This document shows, in pieces, positions 10,295 to 21,300 of a stretch of DNA of 64,000 bases. The stretch is from Lathyrus oleraceus (lineage: Eukaryota > Streptophyta > Magnoliopsida > Fabales > Fabaceae). The notes under the pieces are model-generated. The model was not told the origin of the DNA and ran no database searches. It was given only the letters and a program-made list of their open reading frames with translations. Within the stretch, counting starts at the first letter, position 1; each line of letters opens with the position of its first letter. The stretch lies in the NCBI RefSeq assembly GCF_024323335.1, contig NC_066583.1, forward strand, positions 15,404,665 to 15,468,664, in the 5' to 3' direction. A program made the translations under genes and the position numbers.

Positions 10295-11222
10295 GATGCT
10301 GGTGTGCTTGCTGCTGGATTGCTTGAAATGGCTGACCCATCTCTTTCAAGTAATCATTTCTTCCGCCAGAATTGGATGGATGAGTCTGAGGGGTCAACTG
10401 ATTCAATACTTAAGCATAAGCCTATCTGGTCATCATATAACATGAAACATAGCAAGAAAAAGAGGAAAAATGTAAAGAAGCAAGGAAGATATTCAAACAA
10501 CTTTTGGAACAAGAGTAGTTCCTGTTTTCGTGCTATCATTGGCTGATGTGGATCCAAATCTCATGATGGAGGACGAAAGTATGGTGTGGACAAGCAATGA
10601 CGTTGTAATTGTGCTTGAGCATCAGAATGAAAAAATTCCTTTGAGTTATGTTTCTGAAACACATAAAAGGCATGCCGTCCCATTTCAAGCACAGCGTCAT
10701 ATATTGGCTGGCCTTGCTTCAGTGGTAGGTGGTTTAAGTGCACCATATGAGAAGGCTTCACATGCACATGAAAGACACGTTGTGAATTGGCTTTGGGCAG
10801 CCGGTTGTCACCCATTTGGACCATTTTCAAATACGTCTCGTGTCAGTCAAATGCTCCGTGATGTTGCACTGAGGAACTCGATATATGCTCGTGTGGATTC
10901 TGTACTTCGGAAAATTCGTGAAACATCAGAGACCGTCCAAGCTTTTGCAGCAGAGTATCTGAAAACTCCCCTTGACGGCCTTGAAGAGCATCTTGTTGGT
11001 ATGTCTTCATTATTATATGATCATCGTTTAAAGGATGCCTTTTTGAACAGTTCAGATATTCTGCAGAGCAGCATGTTCACCCAACAATACGTTGACCATG
11101 TTTTGACCAGCGAGAGGGAAAATATGAAATGCTGCAAAATTGAGTACAAGTACCCCGTGCACTCTTCTCAAACGTACATCTATGGGGGAATACTTATTGC
11201 TGGATTCGTTGTGTACTTCAAG
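10295..11222 (+). pseudogene. Captured host-gene fragment (membrane-protein-like) in O1 3' LTR
   Basis: Plus-strand, antisense to O1. A T-rich tract and ttgttgggcag give a splice-acceptor-like edge at 10293-10294, followed by DAGVLAAGLLEMADPSLSS. A 1-base frame change near 10490 joins this to a second frame reading TTFGTRVVPVFVLSLADVDP, SNDVVIVLEHQNEKIPLSYV, and ending with a hydrophobic segment TYIYGGILIAGFVVYF, then a donor-like AAG|GTATCT at 11223. None of this resembles gag, protease, RT, RNase H or integrase. From memory it looks like the C-terminal part of a plant-specific membrane protein family (Arabidopsis At5g58100-like), possibly lacking an internal block after YLKTPL. The frameshift and the partial length make it a pseudogene fragment. 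Confidence 0.6.
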
Positions 11223-11445
11223 GTATCTCAGGCCATGTTTATATGGTTGCAGGACATGTTTGGCCAGATGGAGTTAGGATTGGAAGTGCAGCAACACATA
11301 TAACATGGTGGACATGAAATTGAACATGAGCCAAATTACTTAAAAATGAAGAAACCAAACAAAAGTATATCAAATCAAAACCTTTGGATGAAGCATCAAG
11401 GCCAAATGGGTTAGATTAGGTTTTTGATGGTCAACAAATGGAGAG

Positions 11446-11495
11446 GTTGACTTTGGTCAAAGTTGACCAAAAAGACAACTGTTGACCAAAGTCAA
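11446..11495. promoter_or_regulatory. W-box-rich palindrome 1 in O1 U3 (3' LTR)
   Basis: gttgactttggtcaa at 11446-11460 pairs with ttgaccaaagtcaa at 11482-11495. The stretch packs several TTGAC(C/T) cores (the WRKY W-box) on both strands. Regulatory role is inferred only. Confidence 0.5.
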
Positions 11496-11586
11496 AAATA
11501 GGTCAAAACTTTATTTTTTGGTATTTTCTTTGTAAATGGACAATGTATTGATGATCATGGTGAAATTTAGGGTTTAATGAATTTGG

Positions 11587-11637
11587 GTTGACTTTGGTCA
11601 AAGTTGACCAAAAAGTCAACTGTTGACCAAAGTCAAC
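11587..11637. promoter_or_regulatory. W-box-rich palindrome 2 in O1 U3 (3' LTR)
   Basis: A perfect 15 bp inverted repeat: gttgactttggtcaa (11587-11601) and ttgaccaaagtcaac (11623-11637), with two more TTGAC or GTCAA cores in the loop. It lies about 0.45 kb from the sense start of the LTR. Confidence 0.55.
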
Positions 11638-12081
11638 AATTGGTCAAAAGTGTCAATTTTTGTATTTTCTTGTATGGACTCACATGTAATGGTTTACAAT
11701 GACATGAAATAGATTGAAATGGATTAACAAATGGTTTGAAATTGGTTTCCAAATTGTTTTGTCTTATGAATTGAATGTTTGACTTTTGAAAAATAACTTG
11801 ACTGATAATGCACATGAACAAAGCCATGAAATGAGACCATAAGGTCAGGGTTTTGACATAGTATCCATGAACCAATAACATGACTAGCAAGTGGCTTGAA
11901 ACACAAGAAGCTTGATTGTTCAGATGACCAAGACCATATGTGCATTAACAATCACATGAACAAACACCATGACTTTGGACCAAGACCAATCCTCATATAA
12001 AACCAAAATAAGATTAGGCCAAGCATGCTAAACAAAAAATAAAAAACATAAAAAATTCAGGACCAAAATCGGGGTATGACA

Positions 12082-12097
12082 GTTGCCCCTATTTAAG
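12082..12097 (-). promoter_or_regulatory. O1 polypurine tract
   Basis: On the minus strand, cttaaataggggcaac directly abuts the 3' LTR start TGTCAT. The core ttaaataggggca is identical in element C, supporting its role as plus-strand primer. Confidence 0.75.
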
Positions 12098-12399
12098 CGT
12101 CTGCAACTAGAGAAATATGAAGCAGGACGTTCTTCATATGATCATAGTGGGAGATGGTTAAATACTAAGAAGACCCGGATTTTGATCTTGAATCTCTATG
12201 AAATAATTAACCATGCCTGTCAGAATCGGCAAAGAAGCAATCTCAAAAGAAGAATCCGTCTGGTACGGTGAAAATCGGCCTGAGTACTGAAACAGAAAGT
12301 TGACCTGGATACCAAAATAAATGGTAGCACAGGAATACCCATGGCCTGAACGCCGCACATTAGTCTGAACACTAAGCATCGGAATATGAGAGTATCAAT
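12098..12399 (-). other. O1 3' UTR, non-repeat part
   Basis: No gene seen. Contains scattered 'ctgaNtacc' and 'ctgtcagaatcggc' words that are precursors of the adjoining minisatellite. Confidence 0.5.
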
Positions 12400-13005
12400 G
12401 TTGGTCTGATCACCGGAAATCTGGTCCGAACACCACTTCGATCTGGAAATCGGAAAATTGGCCGGAATGCCACAAGTTGCTTCGACTTGATCGTCGGAAA
12501 CTTCTTTGATCTAAAAATCGGAAACTGGCCTAAATGCCACTTCGGTTTGGATACCGGAAACTGGCCTGAATGCCACAAGTTGCATCGACCTGAATGTCAG
12601 AAACTTCTTCGATCTGAATATCGGAAAAAACTGGCCTGAATGCCACAAGTTGCATCGACCTGAATGTCGGAAACTTCTTCGATCTGAAAATCGGAAACTG
12701 GCCTGAATGCCACTTCGGTCTGGATACCGGAAACTGGCCTGAATGCCACTTCGGTCTGGATACCGGAAAAACTGGCTTGAATGCCACTTCGGTCTGAATA
12801 CCGGAAAATTGGCCTGAATGCCACTTCGGTCTGGATACCGGAAAAAAAAAACTGGCATGAATGCCACTTCGGTCTGGATACCGGAAACTACTGGCCTGAA
12901 TGCCACTTCGGTCTGAATACCGGAAAAAACTGGCCCGAATGCCACTTCGGTCTGAATACCGGAAAATTGGCCTGAATGCCACTTCGGTCTGGATACCGGA
13001 AAACT
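12400..13005 (-). repeat. O1 3' UTR minisatellite, about 37 bp unit
   Basis: About 15 degenerate tandem copies. A typical unit has cttcggtctggataccgg, then a variable run of A, then actggcctgaatgccac. Spacers vary mainly by A-run length (unit about 37-44 bp). The left half has a longer variant with acaagttgcatcgacctgaa and atcttcgatctgaa blocks. The long minus-strand ORFs here are only a product of the repeat. Confidence 0.88.
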
Positions 13006-13630
13006 TCATGCCTGTCAGCATCGGCAGAAATAGGGAAAATGATAATTGAGGCGGCACGTGGGCCAGCGATCCCTGCTGGGGATAATAAGTCATGAACAAC
13101 CTTCAGTCTGAGCACTGGAAACAATCTTCTGGCTTATCACTTGGGATACCGAGAATGTTTTATGCTTACATGCGTATGTTTGAATTTTGCGATGGCGTAA
13201 TGCTCCATGAGAATGGAAATGCTATGCGATTTGGGAGGATGCAATGCAATATGATTCTACATGCGGGGATGCGAAATGCTGGGGAAAATGCCAAGCTGAA
13301 GCAAGGAATCCCGTTGGGGAAATGCTTATAATCTTCTGGACCCTGGCACTACTGTTGGAGATGCACAACATAATGAACTATGTGGGGAAATGACCGGCCG
13401 CGCGGTGTTTTGGCAATGGCGAGATACCGAGACTCTGACTGGGGAGAGAACGGCGCTAGAAACCTGTTGTTGGGGGAAGCGATAGTGGTTCTGGCAACCA
13501 AAATATGAGAGATGACTCAGCAGGGGGAGGCAAACACCGATACGGTACCGAGGTTATGCTTCCAGGAAAGAGATCATCGATCTGGGATTGGGATCTTCGA
13601 TCTGGCATCGAACTCTGAGGAGCAGCTGCT
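13006..13630 (-). other. O1 3' UTR between minisatellites
   Basis: No gene seen. Words such as 'ctggggata' and 'tctggcatc' recur irregularly, suggesting older decayed repeats. Confidence 0.5.
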
Positions 13631-13852
13631 TCTGTTGGGAAGATACAGTCTGGCACTGTCAACTCTGCTGGGGATATACAGTCTGGCACTGTTAACTCCG
13701 CTGGGGATATACAGTCTGGCACTGTTAACTCCACTGGGGATATACAGTCTGGCACTGTTAACTCCGCTGGGGATATACAGTCTGACACTGTTAACTCCGC
13801 TGGGGATATACAGTCTGGCACTGTTAACTCTACTAGGGAGTGTATAGTCTGA
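13631..13852 (-). repeat. O1 3' UTR minisatellite, 33 bp unit
   Basis: Six to seven near-identical units of 33 bp: ctggggatatacagtctgg, then cactgttaactccg. Because the unit is a multiple of three, it creates open frames on both strands that should not be taken as genes. Confidence 0.9.
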
Positions 13853-14582
13853 AACAACCGCTTGGGGAGTACAGTAGTGAGAACCTGCTGGGAATCTTAA
13901 GGAAATGCCCCGAGTGTACCTGTTCTGAATAGATGATTCAAAGTACTTAAAATTTACAGCAATTTTTAAATGTTCATTGAGCATGTACCTGTAAAGCTCT
14001 TATGTTTCATGATGCAATGTTTATCAAAAATTCGGACGTCATTTTTGCAAACAAAACAGTAAAATGAAAATGAACACAGAGATGTACTGAATAACATGAT
14101 TTTATTGATTGAATGGCCTCTGAATAGGCATTTACATCAGGAAGCAATCCCTGGAAAGAGGTAATCGCAAAACAGAAATTAATCTAGTGGCAATATGAAA
14201 TGGATTTCTACTGGGTTCCAATTCTGCTATGACCCGCTCGTCTTCAAGATCCTCCAAATGATCAGCTTTCCGAAATAGGTGATTGGACTGTTTCCTACCT
14301 TTCGAGAATTTCCAGTTATTGACATGAGATGAGATTTAGAACTAACTCAGAACGCAGTCATTTGCTTAATCCCTAACTTTTGCCTGGATCGCCCTTTTCG
14401 GGTTTTCAATCCACCGGGATACCCATTTTTGCCTAAGTTGCCTTTTCAGGTTTTCAACTTACCGGGTGTACGATCTTTTCATTTTTAATCCCTAATTTTT
14501 GCCCGAACCTTTTCATTTTCTTGGTTCGTCGGGATGCCCATTTTTGCCTGGACTATTCTTTTTACTGTCCAGCGGGTCTATT
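13853..14582 (-). other. O1 3' UTR proximal to pol
   Basis: Non-coding. Contains several copies of a 'ccctaatttttgcc(t/c)' and 'gcccttttcgggttttcaa' block (14370-14560). The same blocks lie beside the pol stop of element C (44710-44880), so this part is conserved between families. Confidence 0.55.
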
Positions 14583-17500
14583 TTATGCGAAGTATTTTTT
14601 AACTGCGTCTGAGTTCACAGGAGAATTGAAGTCTTCACCATCCATCGTTGCAAGCATTAAGGCCCCACCATCGAAAACCTTGGTGACGATATACGGTCCC
14701 TCATATGACGATATGTGATCCGTCTGAGGAGGAAGGATCCTTTTCAACACCAAATCTCTGACTTGGAAACATCGAGGACGCACTTTCTGATCAAAGGCTC
14801 TCTTCATCCGACTCTGATACAACTGCCCATGACAAATGGCTGCCATTCGCTTCTCTTCGATAAGACTCAACTCATTGAACCTTGTTCGAATCCATTCAGC
14901 TTCGTCTAGCTTGACATCCAACATGACTCTTAGAGAAGGAATCTCCACTTCAACAGGTAGGACTGCTTCCATACCATACACCAGGGAGTAAGGGGTCGCC
15001 CCGGTCGACGTACGTACTGAAGTGCGGTACCCATGCAAGGCGAAGGGTAGCATCTCATGCCAATCTCTGTACGTAACGACCATCTTCTGCACAATCTTCT
15101 TTATGTTCTTATTTGCTGCCTCAACAGCACCGTTCATCTTAGGACGATAGGGGGAAGAATTGTGATGCTGAATGTTGAAGTTCTGGCACAACTCCTTCAT
15201 CATTTTGTTATTGAGATTAGAACCATTATCAGTAATGATTCTCTCGGGAATCCCATAGCGACAAATGATTTCCTTCTCAATGAAACGGGCAACCACATGT
15301 CTGGTGACATTCGCGAACGACGCTGCTTCGACCCACTTGGTGAAATAGTCGATGGCAACAAGGATGAAGCGATGCCCATCGGAAGCAGTCGGCTCAATCT
15401 TTCCAATCATGTCAATGCCCCACATTGCAAACGGCCACGACGAAGACATCACATTCAAAGGATTCGGCGGTACATGCACCTTATCAGCATAAATCTGGCA
15501 TTTATGGAACTTCCGAGCATACTTGAAACAATCTGATTCCATGGTCATCCAATAATAACCCGCCCTCAACAATTTCTTAGCCATTGCATGTCCGCCGGCA
15601 TGAGTACCGAAGGAGCCTTCATGAACTTCCTGCATCAACATGTCTGCTTCGTGTCTGTCCACGCATCTGAGCAAAACCATGTCGAATTTCCTCTTATACA
15701 TCACATCGTCTTTGTTCAAGAAGAAACTGCCTGCCAATCTTCTCAAAGTCTTTCTGTCATTGTTGGATGCCCCTGCAGGGTACTCTTGATTCTTCAGAAA
15801 GCATTTGATGTCGTGGTACCAGGGCTTGTCATCGACTACCAGTTCAGCAGCAAACACATACGCGGCCCTGTCGAGGCGCATAACATCAATCCTAGGAGCA
15901 TGGTTCCACCGAACCACCTTGATCATGGAGGATAGAGTAGCAAGAGCATCTGCCATCTGGTTCTCATCACGAGGTATATGATACAGCTTTACTGTTGTGA
16001 AGAAAGTCAACAGTCTTCTCGTGTAATCTCTGTAGGGGACCAGAGTAGGCTGGAGAGTATTCCAATCACCATTTACTTGATTGATCACTAGAGCTGAATC
16101 TCCGAAGATGTCCAAAGTCTTGATTCTCAAATCAATGGCTTGCTCAATACCCAAGATACAGGCCTCGTACTCAGCTTCATTATTGGTGCACTCGAAAGTC
16201 AGACGAGCGGTGAAAGGCATGTGGGCACCTTTCGGAGTGGTAATGACAACACCAATTCCACTTCCTCTGGCATTGACAGCCCCATCAAACGTTAAAATCC
16301 ACTTTTCATCTGGATCAGGTCCCTCCCCAACAACTGGCTCTTCACAGTCTTTCATCTTGAGGAACATGATGTCTTCATCTGGAAAATCAAACTTCATCGG
16401 CTCATAGTCTTCAATCGGCTGCTGAGCAAGATAGTCTGACAGAATACTCCCTTTGATGGCTTTCTGGGATGTATACTGGATATCGTACTCTGTCAGTACC
16501 ATTTGCCAACGAGCAACCCTTCCGGTGAGAGCTGGCTTCTCGAATATATACTTGATTGGATCCATCTTGGAGATCAGTAAGGTTGTGTGAGTCAGCATGT
16601 ATTGTCTCAATCGCTTAGCAGCCCATGCAAGTGCACAACATGTCTTCTCAAGCATTGAGTATCTCGACTCGCAATCTATGAATTTTTTACTCAGGTAGTA
16701 GATGGAATTCTCTTTCCTACTTGTCTCGTCGTGTTGACCGAGAACACAACCCATGGAATTGTCAAGTACTATCAAGTACATAATCAGCGGTCTCCCTGAG
16801 ACTGGAGGCATAAGGATAGGGGGATTCTGCAAATACTCTTTTATATTTTCAAAAGCCCTTTGACAATCGTCGTTCCACCTGATAGCCTGATCTTTCCTCA
16901 ACAATTTGAATATTGGCTCACACGTGGCCGTTAGGTGAGAGATGAACCTTGCAATGTAGTTCAACCTTCCTAAGAAACCACGGACTTGCTTCTCTGTTCT
17001 TGGCTCAGGCATTTCTTGTATTGCTTTCACTTTTTCAGGATCCACCTCAATCCCTTTTCCGCTAACAATAAAACCCAGCAATTTTCCAGATCTCACCCCG
17101 AAAGTGCACTTGTTCGGATTAAGCCTCAGTTTGAATTTCCTTAACCGTTCAAACAATTTCTGCAGATTCACCAGATGTTCTTCTTCTGTCTGAGATTTGG
17201 CAATCATATCGTCCACATAAACCTCGATTTCATGATGAATCATATCATGGAATAGAGTCACCATAGCTCGTTGATATGTTGCCCCAGCGTTTTTCAGACC
17301 AAACGGCATCACCTTGTAGCAGAAGGTGCCCCATGGGGTTATGAAAGTTGTCTTCTCCATGTCTTCTGGTGCCATCTTGATTTGGTTATAGCCAGAAAAG
17401 CCATCCATGAAGGAGAATACCGAGAACTGAGTCGTGTTATCCACCAAAACGTCGATGTGAGGTAATGGGAAATCATCTTTAGGGCTAGCTCTGTTCAGAT

Positions 17501-18045
17501 CCCGGTAGTCGACACACATCCGTACCTTTCCATCCTTCTTAGGTACTGGAACGATGTTGGCGACCCATGGCGGATAACTGGTAACCGCTAGGAACCCTGC
17601 ATCCAACTGTTTCTGCACTTCTTCCTTTATCTTTACAACCATCTCTGGTCTTGTTCTTCTGAGCTTCTGCTTGACCGGAGGACAACCTTCTTTGAGAGGC
17701 AAGCGGTGTACCACGATGTCTGTGTCAAGCCCTGGCATATCCTGATAAGACCAAGCGAAGACGTCAACATACTCTTGCAACAGTTCAATCAACCCCTTCT
17801 TCACATCATCTTCCAAAGCAGCCCCTATCTTGATTTCTTTCTTGACGTCCTCGGTGCCAAGATTAATCACTTCAGTAGACTCTTGATGCGGTTGAATGAC
17901 CCTTTCCTCCTGTTTTAGCAGCCTGGCAAGTTCTTCAGGGAGTTCACAGTCTTCATCACCCTCTTCTTCAGCTTGGAAGATTGGATTTTCGAAGTCGAAG
18001 CGAGCCATAGCAGAACTGTTATCAATAGGATCCGGTGATGTGCAT
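14583..18045 (-). CDS. pol: O1 pol exon: RT, RNase H, second RNase H, integrase
   Basis: Copies element RNA into DNA and integrates it. Domains, counted from the ATG at 18101: RT about 185-345 with FSFMDGFSGYNQIKMAPED and the YVDD active site at 295-298; Ty3-type RNase H about 440-555; a second, plant/archaeal-type RNase H about 600-728 with D606, E644, D668 and D718 in FDGA, NNEAEYE, FGDSA and MADAL; integrase from about 815 with H827, H834 and a D897-D958-E994 core (DD35E). No chromodomain. The first Cys of the zinc-finger CxxC is Phe (KFHKC). The ATG at 18101 lies before a good acceptor (atgcag at 18046), so the real exon probably starts at 18045 and is joined to gag-pro by splicing. Fully open, about 1,150 codons. 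Confidence 0.93.
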
Positions 18046-18303
18046 CTGCATGAGTGATGGTATGTGCTTATGAGTGTGAACAGTGAGTGAAAACTAAACA
18101 AAACATTGCCAAATATTTTTTATTCTTTTGAAATTTTGAAAACTGCAAAAAATAGAAAGACAGTGAACAAAATATTTGAATGCAAAAGACGTCCTTCATT
18201 TATGATAAACAATGCAGGTATTCACATAGATGAGCCCTACAATGAGTCATTACGCCCTGGGCGGAACGTAAGACTTGGACATGCATGAATAAACAAAGAA
18301 AAA
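18046..18303 (-). other. O1 putative intron between protease and RT
   Basis: The gag-pro frame stops at 18304 and pol resumes after a 3' splice site, cactcatgcag|atgcac. Element C has the same arrangement, with the acceptor one base before a Cys codon in both. Ogre elements are known for an intron here. I could not fix the donor with confidence; it must lie before or near the gag-pro stop. Confidence 0.6.
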
Positions 18304-21300
18304 TTACTCCTCCAAAAGAGTGACTTGGACAATTTCCTCGGAAGACCAATTGTTGATGACTTCACCAGGAACCCTCGGACGCACCCAGTTGTCGATGTCG
18401 CAATCACTATCCCCATTTTCATCGTTGATCGCAGAGATCTGGCCATATTGGATGACGCCAGCACTGGAGAAAGTAATCGGCCCCTGACGAGTCTGAAGTG
18501 CTGAAGTTGTAGAAGTCAGTGCTGGTTGATACCCAATCCCGAACTTGTCGTCTTTCATTGGTAACTCCAACAGACGTCCCCAACCGGGAGCAACACCTGA
18601 ATCCACCAAGGCTTGCGCCTGCTTGAAGGATGAGATAGGGGCTCCTGCTTTAACCCCTTCCACCGGAGTTGCGTCCTTGATTTGAACTGACTCAAAGGCC
18701 TGACAGAGAGTCTCTTGAATTTCACCTTCCACCTCTACATACTTGAAAGTAGACAAGTTACTGACCAGGATGTCCTCCTCACCACAGACAATGATAATTC
18801 TTCCATTGACCGGGAATTTGATCTTCTGATGCAGTGTTGAAGAGACTGCCCCAGCATTGTGGATCCAAGGACGACCCAGCAGGCAACTATACGAGGGACT
18901 GATATCCATCACATAGAAGACAGTGTTGAAGGTTTGTGATCCAATCAGGATTGGCAATTCCACCTCTCCAAACACCGACCTCTTAGAACCATCGAAGGCT
19001 CTCACCATGAGATCGGAAGGTTTCAAGATCAAACCTTCTACTTCTAACCTTGACAGGGCTCTCTTGGGTAGCACGTTGAGAGAGGAACCTGTATCCACCA
19101 GAACGTGAGATAACACGGTGTCTTTGCATTCCATTGAGATATGCAAAGCCTTGTTATGATTGCGTCCAGCTGGTGTTAAGTCAGAATCAGTAAAGCCCAG
19201 CCCGTTGCTTGCATGAACATTTGCAATGATCCCTTCTAGCTGGTTTACTGAGATCTCCTGAGGCACATATGCAGCATTAAGGACCTTCAGAAGTGCCTCC
19301 CTGTGTGCCTCTGAACACAACAGGAGTGAGAGAATGGATATCTTAGACGGCGTCTGAATCAACTGATCGACCACTTTGTAGTCGCTTTTCTTTATAATTC
19401 TTAAGAGCTCGTCCACATCCTTCGAGAAAGTAGGCTCTGAGCCAGTCTGGGGTGCAGAAGTGCCCTCATTTATAACTTGTTTGCCTTTGGCCTTAGCCGC
19501 GACATCAGCACTCTCACTTTGGGTAACGGGTGGTGAGAACAATCTACCACTCCTGGTGAATCGCCCGATTCCACCAACATTGTCCACTGCGGGACCTTCA
19601 GCTTCGAGTTCAGACTTTTGACCCTCTTCTACCTTCAAAGGTCGTTCCACCCCATGATCGTGTGTGTATACACTCCCCCCATAATGCCACGGAATGGCCC
19701 TTTCACTTGTGAAAGGTAAAGGACCAGGGGTTGTGATTGTCATGGCGGCCGGTCGCACTGGTGGCACTGGTTGTGCTTCTGGCACACTGATCTGATTAGT
19801 CGGGTAAAAGATGGTGATAGTAGCGACATCATAGTCGTACTCAGGAATCTCGTTCATTGAAACAAAAACATCCGGAACACCGAAATCAAGTCCAGTTACA
19901 TCAAAATCAGACACATTGTTTGGTATATCAGCAACAACATTTGAAAAATTAAATACATCAATGGGAAATACACAATCAGCAGGAACAACATCTGTGAATT
20001 CTTCAACAGCGTCTTCAAACACCTCTTCAACTACCCCTTCAGCAAACTCTTTGGCAGACAAGTCTTCAACTTGGAGGGTACCATTGTCAAGCAAGACCTG
20101 GATACCCTGCTGCAGCTTCAAACAATCCTTACCCTGTGTAGCGCAATCCAAACAACCCTTCCCACAACCGGGGAAAACATCGGCCTTCAGCAAGCATTCC
20201 TTAATTTCCAACAATGGAGTCTTCAACTTCAACACATCCTTAACGGACTTGGCTTCTTCTTCCAGCATATTCACGTTTGCACCACCATGCTGTGGCATGG
20301 GATTGTTGACGACATTAGGAGCCGGTGCAAGGTTAATAGCCTTTGAGTCTATGAGGTCCTGAACTACGTGCTTAAAAGCTTTGCAGTTCTCAATATTGTG
20401 GCCAGGTGCCCCAGAGTGGAAACTACACCTAGCATTGGCATCGTAACCCACCGGAAGTCTACCAACCGGAGGAGCCAGGGTGCGTAGCTGCACAAGTTGT
20501 AGCTGTTGAAGACTAGCAAGCAGTTGAGCGCACGGCATTGGAAGAGTGTCGAAACGCCGGTCCATCATCCTCTGCCTCTGCTGATAGGCGGGTCTGTTAC
20601 CTGGTTGTTGTTGTTGTTGATACTGAGCTGGCTGACGTTGTGGTTGTTGTTGATACTGAGTTTGCTGGCGTTGTGGTTGTTGTTGTTGTAGTGGTGCTGC
20701 AGCTGGAATGGTCACAGCCGCAACATACGGTTGTTGATGATAGTTTTGAAAATTATTCCTCCTGTTTTGATATGAAGACACGGAATTCACACCCCCTTCC
20801 CTTTGCTTCTGTCCTCCCATAAATGGCTTCTTTACTCCTGATGAAGATCCAACTCCATTGTGGCTCTTGTAGGTCTTCAGGTAATTCTCTACCCTCTCTC
20901 CGGTAGAGACCACATCAGCAAAGTTGGAGGCATTGCACCCCACCAGACGCTCCAGGTAAGGTCCAGGCAACGTATTCATGAACATGTTGGCCATTTCCTT
21001 TTCCAACATGGGAGGTTGAACACGGGAAGCTGTCTCCCTCCAGCGTTGAGCGTATTCCCTGAAGCACTCATTGCTTTTAAGAGACAGGTTCTGGAGTTGA
21101 GTTCTGTCTGGGGCCATGTCTGCATTATACTGGTATTGCTTCACAAAAGCTTCCGCCAAATCCCTCCAGCAACGGATGTGGACTCTATCCAACCTCATGT
21201 ACCATTCCAGGGATGCCCCAGCTAGGCTGTCCTGGAAGAAATACATAAGTAGCTTCTCGTCGTCAGAATATGCAACCATCTTTCGGAAGTAGGCTTGCAC

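Larger units (their letters stand above)
5671..12081 (-). repeat. O1 3' LTR
   Basis: Direct repeat of 24891-31302. On the plus strand it starts TGTCGCAACCTG and ends GGGGTATGACA. Along the plus strand it holds: U5 with hairpin and short tandem motifs (5671-7260), an AT-rich stretch (7300-8110), a gene-like stretch with splice-like signals (8127-10290), a captured coding fragment (10295-11222), and W-box-rich palindromes (11446-11637) near the U3 start. Confidence 0.95.

Noticed and set aside
12400..13005. Regular repeats with variable spacers, superficially CRISPR-like
   Set aside because: Spacers are A-runs and repeat variants, not unique sequence, and no cas-like genes are present. It lies in a retroelement 3' UTR and is a minisatellite.
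12511..13099. Long minus-strand ORFs of a repeated SGIQTEVAFRP type
   Set aside because: Produced by the minisatellite in several frames at once; no independent support for translation.
13456..13984. ORFs on both strands over the 33 bp repeat
   Set aside because: A unit length divisible by three keeps any frame open; not evidence of a gene.
15057..15536. Plus-strand ORFs across the pol region
   Set aside because: Mirror frames of the strongly supported minus-strand pol; no recognisable domain.
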